Source of the DNA: an uncultured Pelagibacteraceae bacterium
Lineage (GTDB): Bacteria > Pseudomonadota > Alphaproteobacteria > Pelagibacterales > AG-422-B15
Assembly (NCBI GenBank): GCA_902523455.1
Contig: CABYZG010000002.1
Coordinates: 1-43,651 of the forward strand
Direction: 5' to 3'
DNA length: 43,651 bases
The notes under the pieces are model-generated. The model was not told the origin of the DNA, did not search any database, and worked only from the letters and a program-made list of their open reading frames with translations. This document shows, one piece after another, positions 26,179 through 35,551 of the stretch (the stretch's first letter is position 1; every line of letters begins with the position of its first letter). The translations under genes were made by a program, and so were the position numbers.

Positions 26179-26240
26179 TAATAAAGAGGTTACTGTATTC
26201 GTGATGAAATTCAAGCATCGAAATTTTATTTATTAAATAA

Positions 26241-26840
26241 CTATTTAACTAAATTGCTTAACACTTCGTATTTAATATACCCGGGATAAATCGAATCATT
26301 AATTACAGATGCTGGGGTTCCTCTTAATCCTAAACTTTGTGCTAATTTAAAATTTTCATTAATCACTGCATTTTCAGTTTGATCCAACGCCTGATTAAAA
26401 ATTTTCTCACCATCAAAATTGTTTTCATTTAATAGAGTAATTATTGAATCTTTTTTCATTCTTGGTCCAAGTTTCATTAGTCCATTATGAATGTCAAAAT
26501 ACATATCAGGATAGTTATCCCAAATAATTAGTGCAATTTTTGCCGCCGTATCTGATATGTCACCAAAAATTGGCCATTCAAGATAAACAATTTTAACATT
26601 TTCTGACTCATTTAATATTTTTTCAAAATCTTTTGCCTGTTTTGCACAATAGCCGCATCTATAATCGAAAAATTCTACAACTGTAATTTCTGCATTGCTG
26701 TTTCCAACTGTTGGGAGAGCGCTCGCTTCATGATTTCGAAGGATGAAACTTGCAAGATTCTGGTCATCTTGTGCAGGTGCTAAAGTTGAGATAGTCATTA
26801 GAAGTGTGGTGATTATAAATATATTTATTCTTTTAATCAT
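26241..26840 (-). CDS. DsbA-family thiol-disulfide oxidoreductase
   Basis: This 199-residue protein has a cleavable signal peptide (FIITTLLMTISTLAPAQ) and a thioredoxin fold with an active-site CGYC (C62 and C65) and a cis-proline loop GLRGTPASV near residue 175. It introduces or exchanges disulfides in periplasmic proteins. Short DsbA-like proteins of this type commonly carry a CxYC motif. It is translationally coupled to murU by an ATGA overlap, although its function is different. The disulfide-rich DUF3604 protein in this window could be a client. Confidence 0.88.
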   Translation of the reverse strand: MIKRINIFIITTLLMTISTLAPAQDDQNLASFILRNHEASALPTVGNSNAEITVVEFFDYRCGYCAKQAKDFEKILNESENVKIVYLEWPIFGDISDTAAKIALIIWDNYPDMYFDIHNGLMKLGPRMKKDSIITLLNENNFDGEKIFNQALDQTENAVINENFKLAQSLGLRGTPASVINDSIYPGYIKYEVLSNLVK

Positions 26841-27529
26841 AATTTCTCGTCGTATTTTTTTAAAGCTGCTGTAGTACCAAGATGTAAAACATTTTTATTG
26901 AATTTGTAGCCTTTGATCAAATTTTTTGAAATTAAATCATCCCATACTTGATTAATTGAAAAAACATTACTTTTTAAGTCTTTGAATGCTTCTTTTCTAA
27001 TTATCTGAGCACCATTAAATACGTAGCCTTTACTAGTTGTATGATTATATCTTTGTATATAGTCATCTTTCGTAAATGAAAAATCACCTTTACCATTATA
27101 GCCACTAATAAGATCTATCGGCGTTAGAGCAAGTAACGACATTGTATCTTTTGGAAAATTCTCTATCATTTCTCTAAAGAAGACCGTGTCTTCATCTTCC
27201 CATAAATTGTCACAATTTAAAATAAATACATGTTCTATTTTATTTTCATCCATAATTTTTTTTATTCCACCACCAGTATCTAATAGGCAATCTGTCTCAT
27301 CAGAAATTTTAATTTTTGGATTATTTAGATTTTTTAAATACGAGATAATTTGATCAGATTTGTAATGAACATTTATGAAAATTTCCTCAAAACCTAACTC
27401 CTCCATAATATTTATTGAATATTCTATAAAGGGTTTTCCGTTTACTTCAATCAGTGGTTTTGGTAAATCCAAAGAATATTCTCTTACCCTTTTGCCTAAC
27501 CCTGCAGCAAGAATAATTGAAGACTTCAT
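26837..27529 (-). CDS. murU: Nucleotidyltransferase, probable N-acetylmuramate-1-phosphate uridylyltransferase
   Basis: This 230-residue protein is an NTP_transferase fold. The nucleotide motif is AAGLGKRVREYSLDLPKP at residues 8-25 and LLDTGGGI near residue 83 is the MurU/GlmU-type loop; the metal site is in NCDNLW. MurU converts MurNAc-alpha-1-phosphate to UDP-MurNAc in the peptidoglycan recycling bypass. Assignment is strengthened by the overlapping amgK gene upstream (ATGA), which provides the substrate. Other sugar-nucleotide activations remain possible. Confidence 0.83.
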   Translation of the reverse strand: MKSSIILAAGLGKRVREYSLDLPKPLIEVNGKPFIEYSINIMEELGFEEIFINVHYKSDQIISYLKNLNNPKIKISDETDCLLDTGGGIKKIMDENKIEHVFILNCDNLWEDEDTVFFREMIENFPKDTMSLLALTPIDLISGYNGKGDFSFTKDDYIQRYNHTTSKGYVFNGAQIIRKEAFKDLKSNVFSINQVWDDLISKNLIKGYKFNKNVLHLGTTAALKKYDEKL

Positions 27530-28506
27530 AATTGAAGCTCTTTTATCTGCAACTCTTCAATCCATTTCTTCATATCAAAAAACAATGATGATTTTAAATT
27601 TGATTTAATAAAATTATAAGTTGCAGGAAAATACTTTAAATATCTGTCTTTTCTATCTCTAATCGAAAGTCTGCTAAATATCCCAAGAATTTTAAGGTTT
27701 CTCTGGAGAGAGAAAAAGTTGATTTCTCTTAGAACCATATCATAATTTTCATTCGTAATTTTAATATAGTATTTAATTAATTCTTCTTTTTCATTTTCAT
27801 TTAAGGGCATGCGTACGTCCTCCAGTAGCGAAGCAAGGTCATAAAATGATGAACCTAATAATGCATCTTGAAAATCTATCAAACCAACTTGTTTTAGAGG
27901 CTCCTTATGATCCTTTAGAATTAAATTATCAACGTGGTAATCTCTAAGAACAAGAGTATCGTTTTGAGATTTAATATTTAAGAAGGCTTGTTGTAAAATT
28001 TGATAAAATTCATCTCTTTTTTTATTGCTTATCTGCACTCCAAGTTTTTTCTCAATGAACCATTCAATAAATAAAATTGATTCTCTATATAGCTCCTCAT
28101 AATTATAAGTTTTTAATTTACTTAAATAAGATTTATTTTGATGAGATTTAGTTTTTATATCAATTAGAACATCAATTGCTTTCTTGTATAAATCTTTTTT
28201 ATTTTCTTTATTCATATGTTTAGAAAAAACTTTATCTCCAAAATCCTCTAGAAGAATAAAACCTTCTTTGTTATTTACATCTATTATCTTAGGAGCACTT
28301 AAATTAAATGAATGAAGTATCCTTGCAATTTCTGAAAATTTTGAAACTGACTCACCCTTCTCAGGCGCTGCATCCATGGCTAGGATATTATTTTCTAATC
28401 TATAATATTTTCTGAAAGATGCATCACTTTTAATTGCAACTAAATTTTTAGTAGAGATCTTCTGTTTCTCTAAATATAATAATAGCTTATTGAAACGATT
28501 AACCAT
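27526..28506 (-). CDS. amgK: Sugar kinase of the aminoglycoside-phosphotransferase fold, probable AmgK
   Basis: This 326-residue protein has the phosphotransferase fold. VLRDYHVDNLIL carries the catalytic aspartate and LIDFQDALLGSSFYDLASL is the Mg-binding segment. AmgK phosphorylates MurNAc or GlcNAc at the anomeric position, feeding MurU. It overlaps tsaE by 8 nt and murU by 4 nt, the conserved tsaE-amgK-murU order of Alpha- and Gammaproteobacteria. The N-terminal half (about residues 1-160) is poorly conserved and lysine rich. Confidence 0.85.
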   Translation of the reverse strand: MVNRFNKLLLYLEKQKISTKNLVAIKSDASFRKYYRLENNILAMDAAPEKGESVSKFSEIARILHSFNLSAPKIIDVNNKEGFILLEDFGDKVFSKHMNKENKKDLYKKAIDVLIDIKTKSHQNKSYLSKLKTYNYEELYRESILFIEWFIEKKLGVQISNKKRDEFYQILQQAFLNIKSQNDTLVLRDYHVDNLILKDHKEPLKQVGLIDFQDALLGSSFYDLASLLEDVRMPLNENEKEELIKYYIKITNENYDMVLREINFFSLQRNLKILGIFSRLSIRDRKDRYLKYFPATYNFIKSNLKSSLFFDMKKWIEELQIKELQL

Positions 28507-28948
28507 CGATTTTTAAATTTTTAAACTTTCCAAATTTTTTTATGTCAACATTACGATTATTATTTTTTAAAATTTTAAATATAATTTCTATTCGATCTGA
28601 TGGAAGAATTTCTTTAAATTTATCAGACCATTCTATTAAACATGCATCGTCAAATGTAGACTCCATAAAATTTAACTCAACTAACTCTGCAGCTGAATTA
28701 AGTCTATAAAAATCAAAATGATTAATTTTAATATTTCTATGTTCATACACCTGCAATAAGGTGAAGGTTGGACTTGGTATTTCTTTTATTTTTGCATCTT
28801 TTAAATACTCTTGAATAAAATACCTACTGAATGTGGTTTTTCCAGATCCTAAATTGCCATTAAGACAAATTACTATATTGCTACCTTTAGAAAACTTGAC
28901 TAATTTTCTGGCAAACAGTTGAGTATCCCTCTCATTTTTCAGAAGCAT
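28499..28948 (-). CDS. tsaE: tRNA threonylcarbamoyladenosine biosynthesis ATPase TsaE
   Basis: This 149-residue P-loop ATPase shows Walker A NLGSGKTTFSRYF near residue 31, PSPTFTLLQVYE near residue 60, HFDFYRL near residue 77 and LIEWSDKF near residue 105. These are the diagnostic TsaE (YjeE) blocks. It assists TsaB/TsaD in adding threonylcarbamoyl to A37 of ANN-decoding tRNAs. It is 27 nt downstream of ahcY and overlaps amgK, so it opens the recycling cluster. Confidence 0.93.
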   Translation of the reverse strand: MLLKNERDTQLFARKLVKFSKGSNIVICLNGNLGSGKTTFSRYFIQEYLKDAKIKEIPSPTFTLLQVYEHRNIKINHFDFYRLNSAAELVELNFMESTFDDACLIEWSDKFKEILPSDRIEIIFKILKNNNRNVDIKKFGKFKNLKIDG

Positions 28949-28975
28949 AAATAAACTCTAACACTAAAATAAAAT

Positions 28976-30268
28976 TTAGTATCTATAAGCTTCAGGTTTA
29001 TAAGGACCCTCTGGAGTTACACTAATATAGTCAGCTTGATCTTTGGATAATTGTGTAAGTTTAGCTCCTACCTTTTCCAAATGAAGACGCGCAACCTTTT
29101 CATCCAAATGCTTTGGAAGTACATAAACTTTTTTTTCATAATTTTCTGAGTTATTCCACAATTCAATTTGTGCTGTTACCTGGTTTGTAAAAGAAGCACT
29201 CATTACAAAGCTTGGGTGCCCAGTTGCACAGCCTAAGTTTACAAGCCTTCCTTCAGCTAATAAAATGATTCTTTTTTCATCAGGAAAAGTAATTTCATGC
29301 ACTTGTGGCTTGATCTCATCCCATTTATAATTTCTAAGTGCATCAACTTGAATTTCGTTATCGAAGTGACCAATGTTGCATAAAATTGCTCTATCTTTCA
29401 TATCTCTCATGTGGTCTGCAGTAACAATATCTTTATTTCCAGTAGCAGTAACAACTATATCTGCTTCCTTAATCATTTCATCCATCAATACAACTTCATA
29501 GCCTTCCATTGCCGCTTGTAATGCGCAAATTGGATCTGTTTCAGTAACCATTACCCTTGCACCACTTTGACGTAATGAAGCAGCACTGCCTTTGCCAACA
29601 TCACCAAAGCCAGCAACTATAGCAACTTTACCTGACATCATGACATCAGTTGCTCTTTTAATTCCATCAACTAAACTTTCTCTACAGCCATAAAGATTAT
29701 CGAATTTAGATTTGGTGACTGAGTCATTTACATTAATAGCTGGCACCATTAACGTACCTTCACTCTCCATTTTTTTTAAAGCGAGTACACCTGTTGTTGT
29801 TTCTTCTGAGAGCCCTTTTACTTCTTTTAATAAGTCATTATATTCTTTATGCATTAAACTTGTAAGGTCACCACCATCGTCGAGAATCATATTTGGCTTC
29901 CAACCCTCTTTACCTTCAATCGTTTGTCTTACACACCACCAATATTCTTCTTCTGTTTCACCTTTCCATGCATAAACTGGTATGCCTGCTTTTGCTATTG
30001 CAGCTGCAGCATGATCTTGTGTTGAAAATATATTACACGATGACCATCTAACATCAGCACCTAATTCTACTAATGTTTCAATTAGCACAGCAGTTTGTAT
30101 GGTCATATGAAGACAGCCGAGGATTCTTGCACCCTCAAGTGGTTTTTTTCCATTATATTCACTTCTTAATGCCATTAATCCAGGCATTTCAGTTTCAGCA
30201 AGTGAAATCTCTTTTCTACCGAAATCTGCAAGATTTATATCTGCTACTTTGTAATCCTCATTTGCCAT
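28976..30268 (-). CDS. ahcY: S-adenosylhomocysteine hydrolase
   Basis: AhcY reversibly hydrolyses S-adenosylhomocysteine to adenosine and homocysteine, removing the product inhibitor of methyltransferases. The 430-residue protein has the NAD-binding segment [22 protein letters not shown], the nearby motif [12 protein letters not shown], and the C-terminal lysine/tyrosine end KPEAYRY. Length is standard. Only 51 nt separate it from chvG, so there is no space for a SAH riboswitch. In many alphaproteobacteria ahcY follows chvI-chvG and the nitrogen-PTS genes; here the PTS genes are absent. Confidence 0.97.
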   Translation of the reverse strand: MANEDYKVADINLADFGRKEISLAETEMPGLMALRSEYNGKKPLEGARILGCLHMTIQTAVLIETLVELGADVRWSSCNIFSTQDHAAAAIAKAGIPVYAWKGETEEEYWWCVRQTIEGKEGWKPNMILDDGGDLTSLMHKEYNDLLKEVKGLSEETTTGVLALKKMESEGTLMVPAINVNDSVTKSKFDNLYGCRESLVDGIKRATDVMMSGKVAIVAGFGDVGKGSAASLRQSGARVMVTETDPICALQAAMEGYEVVLMDEMIKEADIVVTATGNKDIVTADHMRDMKDRAILCNIGHFDNEIQVDALRNYKWDEIKPQVHEITFPDEKRIILLAEGRLVNLGCATGHPSFVMSASFTNQVTAQIELWNNSENYEKKVYVLPKHLDEKVARLHLEKVGAKLTQLSKDQADYISVTPEGPYKPEAYRY

Positions 30269-30319
30269 AGATCATAAAATATAGGTTATATACAACATTA
30301 ATCAATCTTAATATTTCAT

Positions 30320-31840
30320 CTAATCCGCCAATGGTAAATTAACAACGAACTTAGCACCCATTATATTTCCGTCTTCGATGACATTGTCCGCAGATATATA
30401 GCCATCATGAGCATCTATAATTTGCTTAGCAATACTCAGGCCTAAACCTGAATGACCTTGATCGCTTTTATTGTCTCTAAAAGAATAAAATCTATCAAAA
30501 ATTCTTTTTATGTTTGGATCCTTAATTCCTGGGCCTTCGTCAGAAATAGAAACGCTTAGATAGTTTTCCGTTGACGATAATACTATCTCTATAATACCGC
30601 CTGATGGGGAGAATGAGGCGGCATTCATTATGATATTGTCAAAGGCTTGATAAAGAAAAGATTTTTGGCCATTGACCTGAAGATTTTGATTTTCATTGGC
30701 AAAAAATTTTATATTTAATTTATTGGAAAAATTCTCTTTATAATTATGAATTAATTCATCTAAAAGTTCCCTAATATTTAAAACATTAGACTGACTTTTA
30801 TATAAATTAACTTCATCTTTAATCATTGATGAATAATCAGTGATAATATTCTCAATTCTTGAAATATCATTTAAGATTAAATCAAGAAATTTTTTCTGCT
30901 CATCGTCTAATTTATCATTTATTACATCAGTGGCCATTCTTATGGATGCAAGCGGATTTCTTATCTCATGCATTAGATCAGCTGAATTATTTTCAGCATT
31001 ATCTATTTTTTGATATAGGTTTTTAAGCATGGTATTAATAATTTTTGAAAGTTGACCAATTTCATCTTCTCTCCTATCAAGAACAGTAATTAATGGTTTC
31101 GATTTAACATCTGCATCTACATTTTCAGCAGCTTTTGCTAATTTTTTTATTGGCTTAAGAATTATGAAATTTAAGAAAAAAGAAAAAAGAATGAGGCTAA
31201 ATGCAATAGCTAGACCAGCCAAAAGTACATTAAACCTTATTTGATTATTAATCCTTTGAATTTCAGTATTATCTTCGTAAGCAACTATATGAAAGACATC
31301 GTCATTTAGACTCACAGGTAAAATTGAAAATAGTTCCAACTTTTTATTTGCTTGTTGAACGGAAAAACTACTCTTTATTCCTTTTTTTGAATTATTATAT
31401 TTTTCGATAAAGATTTTGTTATTAAGAAAGTCCCTAAAGCTAGTGATTTTTTTGTCCAAATTCAAAATTTCATAATCATTAGAATTTTTACCAAGTTCCT
31501 CGATCTCAATAAGCGGGCTTGGAGTAATGCTTCCTGAAGCAACATCATACCCTTTTGTATCAATCATCACATTTCCTTCATTATCTAAAATTAATATAGA
31601 TAAATTTTTAATCTCTAACTTAGATAAAATAACTTCGTATATACTTTCAGACTCGTTATTTCTAAAAAAATTTGATGAATTTAAAAAATTATAAATTATT
31701 AAATTTTGATTATCGATCTCCTTGAGTCTTTTATTCAATTGATAGTTATTCAAAACAACTATTAATACTGTAGTTGCTATAGCTAGCAGAACTAGTCCTA
31801 GCAAATTGTAAAATAAATATTTTTTTAATAAGCTGTTCAA
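30320..31840 (-). CDS. chvG: ChvG-like sensor histidine kinase
   Basis: This 506-residue kinase has an N-terminal membrane helix (about residues 11-31), a periplasmic domain of about 170 residues, a second helix near residues 202-225, a HAMP region, and HisKA with the H-box DLMHEIRNPLASIRMATDV (histidine near residue 291). The ATPase domain has N- and G-box motifs (FDNIIMNAASFS, DEGPGIKD, GHSGLGLSIAKQI). ChvG senses acid or envelope stress and controls ChvI. It is about 85 residues shorter than most ChvG proteins, mainly in the sensor part. The stop is 51 nt from ahcY. Confidence 0.85.
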   Translation of the reverse strand: MNSLLKKYLFYNLLGLVLLAIATTVLIVVLNNYQLNKRLKEIDNQNLIIYNFLNSSNFFRNNESESIYEVILSKLEIKNLSILILDNEGNVMIDTKGYDVASGSITPSPLIEIEELGKNSNDYEILNLDKKITSFRDFLNNKIFIEKYNNSKKGIKSSFSVQQANKKLELFSILPVSLNDDVFHIVAYEDNTEIQRINNQIRFNVLLAGLAIAFSLILFSFFLNFIILKPIKKLAKAAENVDADVKSKPLITVLDRREDEIGQLSKIINTMLKNLYQKIDNAENNSADLMHEIRNPLASIRMATDVINDKLDDEQKKFLDLILNDISRIENIITDYSSMIKDEVNLYKSQSNVLNIRELLDELIHNYKENFSNKLNIKFFANENQNLQVNGQKSFLYQAFDNIIMNAASFSPSGGIIEIVLSSTENYLSVSISDEGPGIKDPNIKRIFDRFYSFRDNKSDQGHSGLGLSIAKQIIDAHDGYISADNVIEDGNIMGAKFVVNLPLAD

Positions 31841-31867
31841 CTCTTTTATTTTAAACAGAAATATATT

Positions 31868-32566
31868 TTATTTCCATTGATATCCTGAGCCATACAATGT
31901 GTGAATAGCATTGAACTTAGGATCTATTTTACGAAATTTTTTTCTAATCCTTTTTATATGACTATCGATCGTCCTGTCGTCTACATCAAGCTCATCATTA
32001 TATGCTATTTCCATTAGACGATCTCTGGATTTTACAATTCCTGGTCTCTCAACTAACTCTCTAATTATTTTGAATTCTGTTGTAGTTAAATCTTCATCAA
32101 GTTGAATTTCTTTCCATTCACAAGAATGTCTTAAGCAGTCCAGTCTTAAATCACCATGTAGAATTATTTCATTTACATTCTTACTATCAGAGTCAATTTT
32201 AACTCTATTTAGAGTATTTTTAATTGTTTCGATTAAAATTTCTTTAGAAAAATTACCTCCTTTTGTAACATAGCCATCAACACCCTGCATTAAACCTTTT
32301 AACTTATCTGCTTCTTGATCTTTTGATGTAAGAAATATTACTGGTATTTTAAGTTTTTCTCTTATCTTTCTAAAAAGCTCGTAACCATCCATACGAGGCA
32401 TCTTTATGTCAATTACAGCTAAGGCGGGGGGATATCTAAACATCCCGTTTAAAGCAGATTGACCATCAGCATAAGTGTGAATTTCAAATTCTTCTTTTTT
32501 CAGTAGCTCTTCCAAGGAAATCAAAATATTTCTGTCATCATCTACGAGTGCAATTAAAGTCTTCAT
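31868..32566 (-). CDS. chvI: ChvI-like OmpR-family response regulator
   Basis: This 232-residue protein has a receiver (phosphoacceptor D53 in VIDIKMPRMDG, T near residue 80 in FLTSKD) and an OmpR winged-helix domain ending IHTLYGSGYQWK. The receiver end reads YVTKGGNFS where nearly all OmpR-family members have TKPF: the cis-proline after the conserved lysine is replaced by GG, with a one-residue insertion. It is 27 nt upstream of chvG and divergent from pckA across 113-137 nt, an arrangement well known in Alphaproteobacteria. Confidence 0.88.
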   Translation of the reverse strand: MKTLIALVDDDRNILISLEELLKKEEFEIHTYADGQSALNGMFRYPPALAVIDIKMPRMDGYELFRKIREKLKIPVIFLTSKDQEADKLKGLMQGVDGYVTKGGNFSKEILIETIKNTLNRVKIDSDSKNVNEIILHGDLRLDCLRHSCEWKEIQLDEDLTTTEFKIIRELVERPGIVKSRDRLMEIAYNDELDVDDRTIDSHIKRIRKKFRKIDPKFNAIHTLYGSGYQWK

Positions 32567-32590
32567 ACTTCTATTTATTAATAATGAGTT

Positions 32591-32607
32591 ATGGCATTAA
32601 AATGGCA
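32591..32607. promoter_or_regulatory. Direct repeat ATGGCA-N5-ATGGCA in the chvI/pckA divergent region
   Basis: Two ATGGCA copies are spaced 11 bp start to start, one helical turn, as in the tandem sites used by OmpR-family regulators. They lie 25 nt upstream of chvI. I infer a possible autoregulatory site; I know no matched consensus for this clade. Confidence 0.35.
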
Positions 32608-32703
32608 CAAAATCATAAAAATATAACTAACAGGTATATTAACTTTGTAAATATTTGCCCTTAACATAAATGTAATTATATGTTTTTATCACACACTCAT
32701 ATC

Positions 32704-34284
32704 ATGAATAATCATCTAAATAATCAAATTATAGAAAATGCTTCTAAAGTAAGCCATAACTTAAGTTCTGAGGAACTATATGAAATATCTCATAAGAATG
32801 GCGAAGGTCAGTTGTCTAAACACGGCGCGTTGGTTGTTAAAACAGGAAAACACACAGGACGTTCGGCAAATGATAAATTCTTTGTAGAAGAAAATGATAA
32901 TAAAAGTAAAATTCATTGGGGTGACACTAACGTAGCGATTTCTGAAGATAAATTCGAAAAAATAGCTAATTCATTTGTGGAATTTGCAAAAGATAAATCG
33001 ATTTTCTCAAATGATTTAATGGGTGGAGCAGACAGAAATCATTCATTAAATGTCTCAATTATTACTGAATACGCTTGGCATGGTCTATTTGCAAGACATC
33101 TTTTAGTAAGACCAACAGCTGATGAGATTAAAAACTTTGTTGCAGACTATACTATTATTAACTTTCCAAGCCTCAAATTAGATCCTGAATTTCACGGTAC
33201 TAATAGTGAAACAGCGATAATAGTAAATCTGAAAGAAAAAGTAATACTTATCGCTGGAACTGAGTATGCAGGTGAGACAAAAAAATCAGTTTTCACTCTC
33301 CTAAATTTTTTATTGCCAGAAAAAGAAGTAATGCCGATGCATTGCTCAGTTAATTCTGGAGAAAAGGGAGACTCAGCTATTTTCTTCGGTCTCTCTGGAA
33401 CCGGAAAAACAACCCTAAGTGCTGATCCAAATAGATCTTTGTTGGGAGATGATGAACATGGATGGTCAGATGAAGGTCTTTTTAATTTTGAAGGTGGTTG
33501 TTATGCAAAATTGATACGTTTATCTAAAGATGCTGAGCCAGAAATCTATAAGACAACTCAAATGAAGGGTACAGTTATAGAAAATGCGGTCATGAATAAT
33601 GATGGTCTTTTAGACCTTGATGACAACTCACTCACTGAAAATACAAGAGGCGCATATCCGTTAGATTATATACCTGGAGTAATTAAATCTGGAAAAGCAC
33701 CTCACCCTAATAATATTATAATGTTAACAGCAGATGCATTCGGCATATTACCACCTATTGCAAAATTAACTCCTGAACAAGCAATGTATCATTTTCTTTC
33801 AGGCTATACTGCAAAAGTAGCGGGCACCGAAATTGGACTATCAAATGAACCTCAGGCTACATTCTCAACATGTTTTGGAGCTCCTTTTATGCCCAGAAAT
33901 CCAATTGAATATGGAAATCTGCTTAAAGATAAAATATCTAAATTTTCTGTAGATTGCTGGTTAGTAAATACTGGATGGTCAGGTGGTGTTTATGGTGTTG
34001 GTAAGCGAATATCAATTAAAGATACTCGAAGATTACTTGATGCTGCACTATCTGGCGAACTTTCAAATACACAGATGAGAAAAGATAAGAATTTTGGATT
34101 TAGTGTACCTTTAACAGTTAAAGACATTGATGAAGCTATATTAGATCCGAGAAAGACTTGGAGTAATGCATCAGAGTACGATGAACAAGCTAAAAAATTG
34201 ATAAATATGTTTATTGAAAATTTTGTAAAATTTGAGTCTGATGTAGAGGACAAAATTCTTGCATCAGGTCCGGTAACTAATTAG
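32704..34284 (+). CDS. pckA: Phosphoenolpyruvate carboxykinase (ATP)
   Basis: This protein of about 526 residues is the ATP-dependent enzyme that converts oxaloacetate to phosphoenolpyruvate and CO2, the first step of gluconeogenesis. The N-terminal KTGKHTGRSANDKF segment, the P-loop GLSGTGKTTLSADPNR, LLGDDEHGW and TRGAYPLDY are diagnostic. An alternative ATG eight codons earlier (32680) is possible; neither has a ribosome-binding site and I prefer the shorter protein. It is divergent from chvI, and ChvI-dependent control of pckA is known in relatives. The end overlaps the MFS gene by 8 nt. Confidence 0.96.
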   Translation: MNNHLNNQIIENASKVSHNLSSEELYEISHKNGEGQLSKHGALVVKTGKHTGRSANDKFFVEENDNKSKIHWGDTNVAISEDKFEKIANSFVEFAKDKSIFSNDLMGGADRNHSLNVSIITEYAWHGLFARHLLVRPTADEIKNFVADYTIINFPSLKLDPEFHGTNSETAIIVNLKEKVILIAGTEYAGETKKSVFTLLNFLLPEKEVMPMHCSVNSGEKGDSAIFFGLSGTGKTTLSADPNRSLLGDDEHGWSDEGLFNFEGGCYAKLIRLSKDAEPEIYKTTQMKGTVIENAVMNNDGLLDLDDNSLTENTRGAYPLDYIPGVIKSGKAPHPNNIIMLTADAFGILPPIAKLTPEQAMYHFLSGYTAKVAGTEIGLSNEPQATFSTCFGAPFMPRNPIEYGNLLKDKISKFSVDCWLVNTGWSGGVYGVGKRISIKDTRRLLDAALSGELSNTQMRKDKNFGFSVPLTVKDIDEAILDPRKTWSNASEYDEQAKKLINMFIENFVKFESDVEDKILASGPVTN

Positions 34285-35548
34285 GTCCCACTACTCTCTC
34301 AAGATCTTCTTTGTAGCTAAAACTTGCAATATAATAACAAATGATTGCAATTAAACCTGTTAAGCCAACCGAGACCAATGAATATGTATATGGTACAGAA
34401 AAATCGTTGAAAACATAATCCACTAAATATCCAGTAAAAAAACTTCCTACTCCCATTCCAATAATATTAACTCCTAATATAAAAATAGCTACCATCGTCG
34501 ATCTTACTTTCACCGGAGTTAACTCTTGAACAGCAGCAAATACTGGTCCATAAAAGAAAGTAACATTAAATGATACAAAAAAAAGTGTGAAATAGAAAAA
34601 ATATGAGTCAGGACTGATAAATCTGTAACTAACAGTTAAAGGCGTTAAGATTATGTAAGATATAACTAAAAAAGTCATTACACCTCCTTTAAAATAATGA
34701 CTTAAACGATCTGATAAAATTCCTCCAGCAAGAGCACCTATCGTTCCTCCTATTATAAATAAAAAACCAAACAACGAGTTATAAGAGCTTGCAGTAAAAC
34801 CTCTTTCATTTACTGCCCACAAAACCTCAAAGTTTCCAGCCCCTAAAGGTATGTGTAAAAAGATGCTTCCTATAATTACAAATGTTAAACATTTAGAGTT
34901 ATAGAGAGCAGATTTGGTCATACTCAGAATATCTTTAATGCTATTTGGTTTTGAGGTTTTATCAAAGTTTATATCTAATTGACCCCTTATTGGTTCAAAA
35001 AGAAAATAAGTAAGTATGCCAAGCCCCATACCAATCAAACCAAGAAAAATAAATACTGCTCGCCAACCAAAAATGGGGCCAAAAAATGCAGCAATTAACA
35101 TTCCAAATCCAACACCTAAAGGTATACCTAAATAATAAATTGCTGATGCTGTTCCTCTTTGATTTTGCTTAAAAAGATCTGAAAGCATTGATATTGCGTT
35201 TGGTGTTAAAGCTGACTCACCCACCCCAATAAGGGCTCTAGCAAAAATTAAATGAGAGAAATTTTTTGCTATACCAGTTACGGCTGTCATTAAACTCCAT
35301 AAAAATACACCTGCAGCAGCAATTTTCATCCTGCTAAATTTATCGCCAAGTACTCCCATGAAAATTCCGAATACTGAATAAAAAAAAAGAAAGTAAACGC
35401 CTGTCAGTAATCCCCATTGAACATTAGTAAGATTAAATTCTGATTTTATTTGTGGAGCAAAAGCAATTAAAAGATTTCTGTCTACAAAATTAAAAATATT
35501 TAAAATTAAAAAAAAGGCGAGATAGAAATATGGAGAATTAAATCTCAT
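34277..35548 (-). CDS. MFS transporter, spinster-like
   Basis: This 423-residue protein has about 12 hydrophobic segments. Motif A-like GVLGDKFSRMKI between helices 2 and 3, NFVDRNLLIAFAPQIKSEF at the start and GVGESALTPNAISMLSDLF in helix 4-5 match the spinster-type branch of the major facilitator superfamily. The substrate is not predictable. It starts 3 nt after the fusion gene stop and thus ends the operon zf-CHCC - polA - fusion - MFS. The tail overlaps pckA. Confidence 0.86.
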   Translation of the reverse strand: MRFNSPYFYLAFFLILNIFNFVDRNLLIAFAPQIKSEFNLTNVQWGLLTGVYFLFFYSVFGIFMGVLGDKFSRMKIAAAGVFLWSLMTAVTGIAKNFSHLIFARALIGVGESALTPNAISMLSDLFKQNQRGTASAIYYLGIPLGVGFGMLIAAFFGPIFGWRAVFIFLGLIGMGLGILTYFLFEPIRGQLDINFDKTSKPNSIKDILSMTKSALYNSKCLTFVIIGSIFLHIPLGAGNFEVLWAVNERGFTASSYNSLFGFLFIIGGTIGALAGGILSDRLSHYFKGGVMTFLVISYIILTPLTVSYRFISPDSYFFYFTLFFVSFNVTFFYGPVFAAVQELTPVKVRSTMVAIFILGVNIIGMGVGSFFTGYLVDYVFNDFSVPYTYSLVSVGLTGLIAIICYYIASFSYKEDLERVVGPN

Positions 35549-35551
35549 TAA

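Noticed and set aside
30269..30319. Possible SAH riboswitch before ahcY
   Set aside because: Only 51 nt separate chvG and ahcY and no conserved hairpins are visible.
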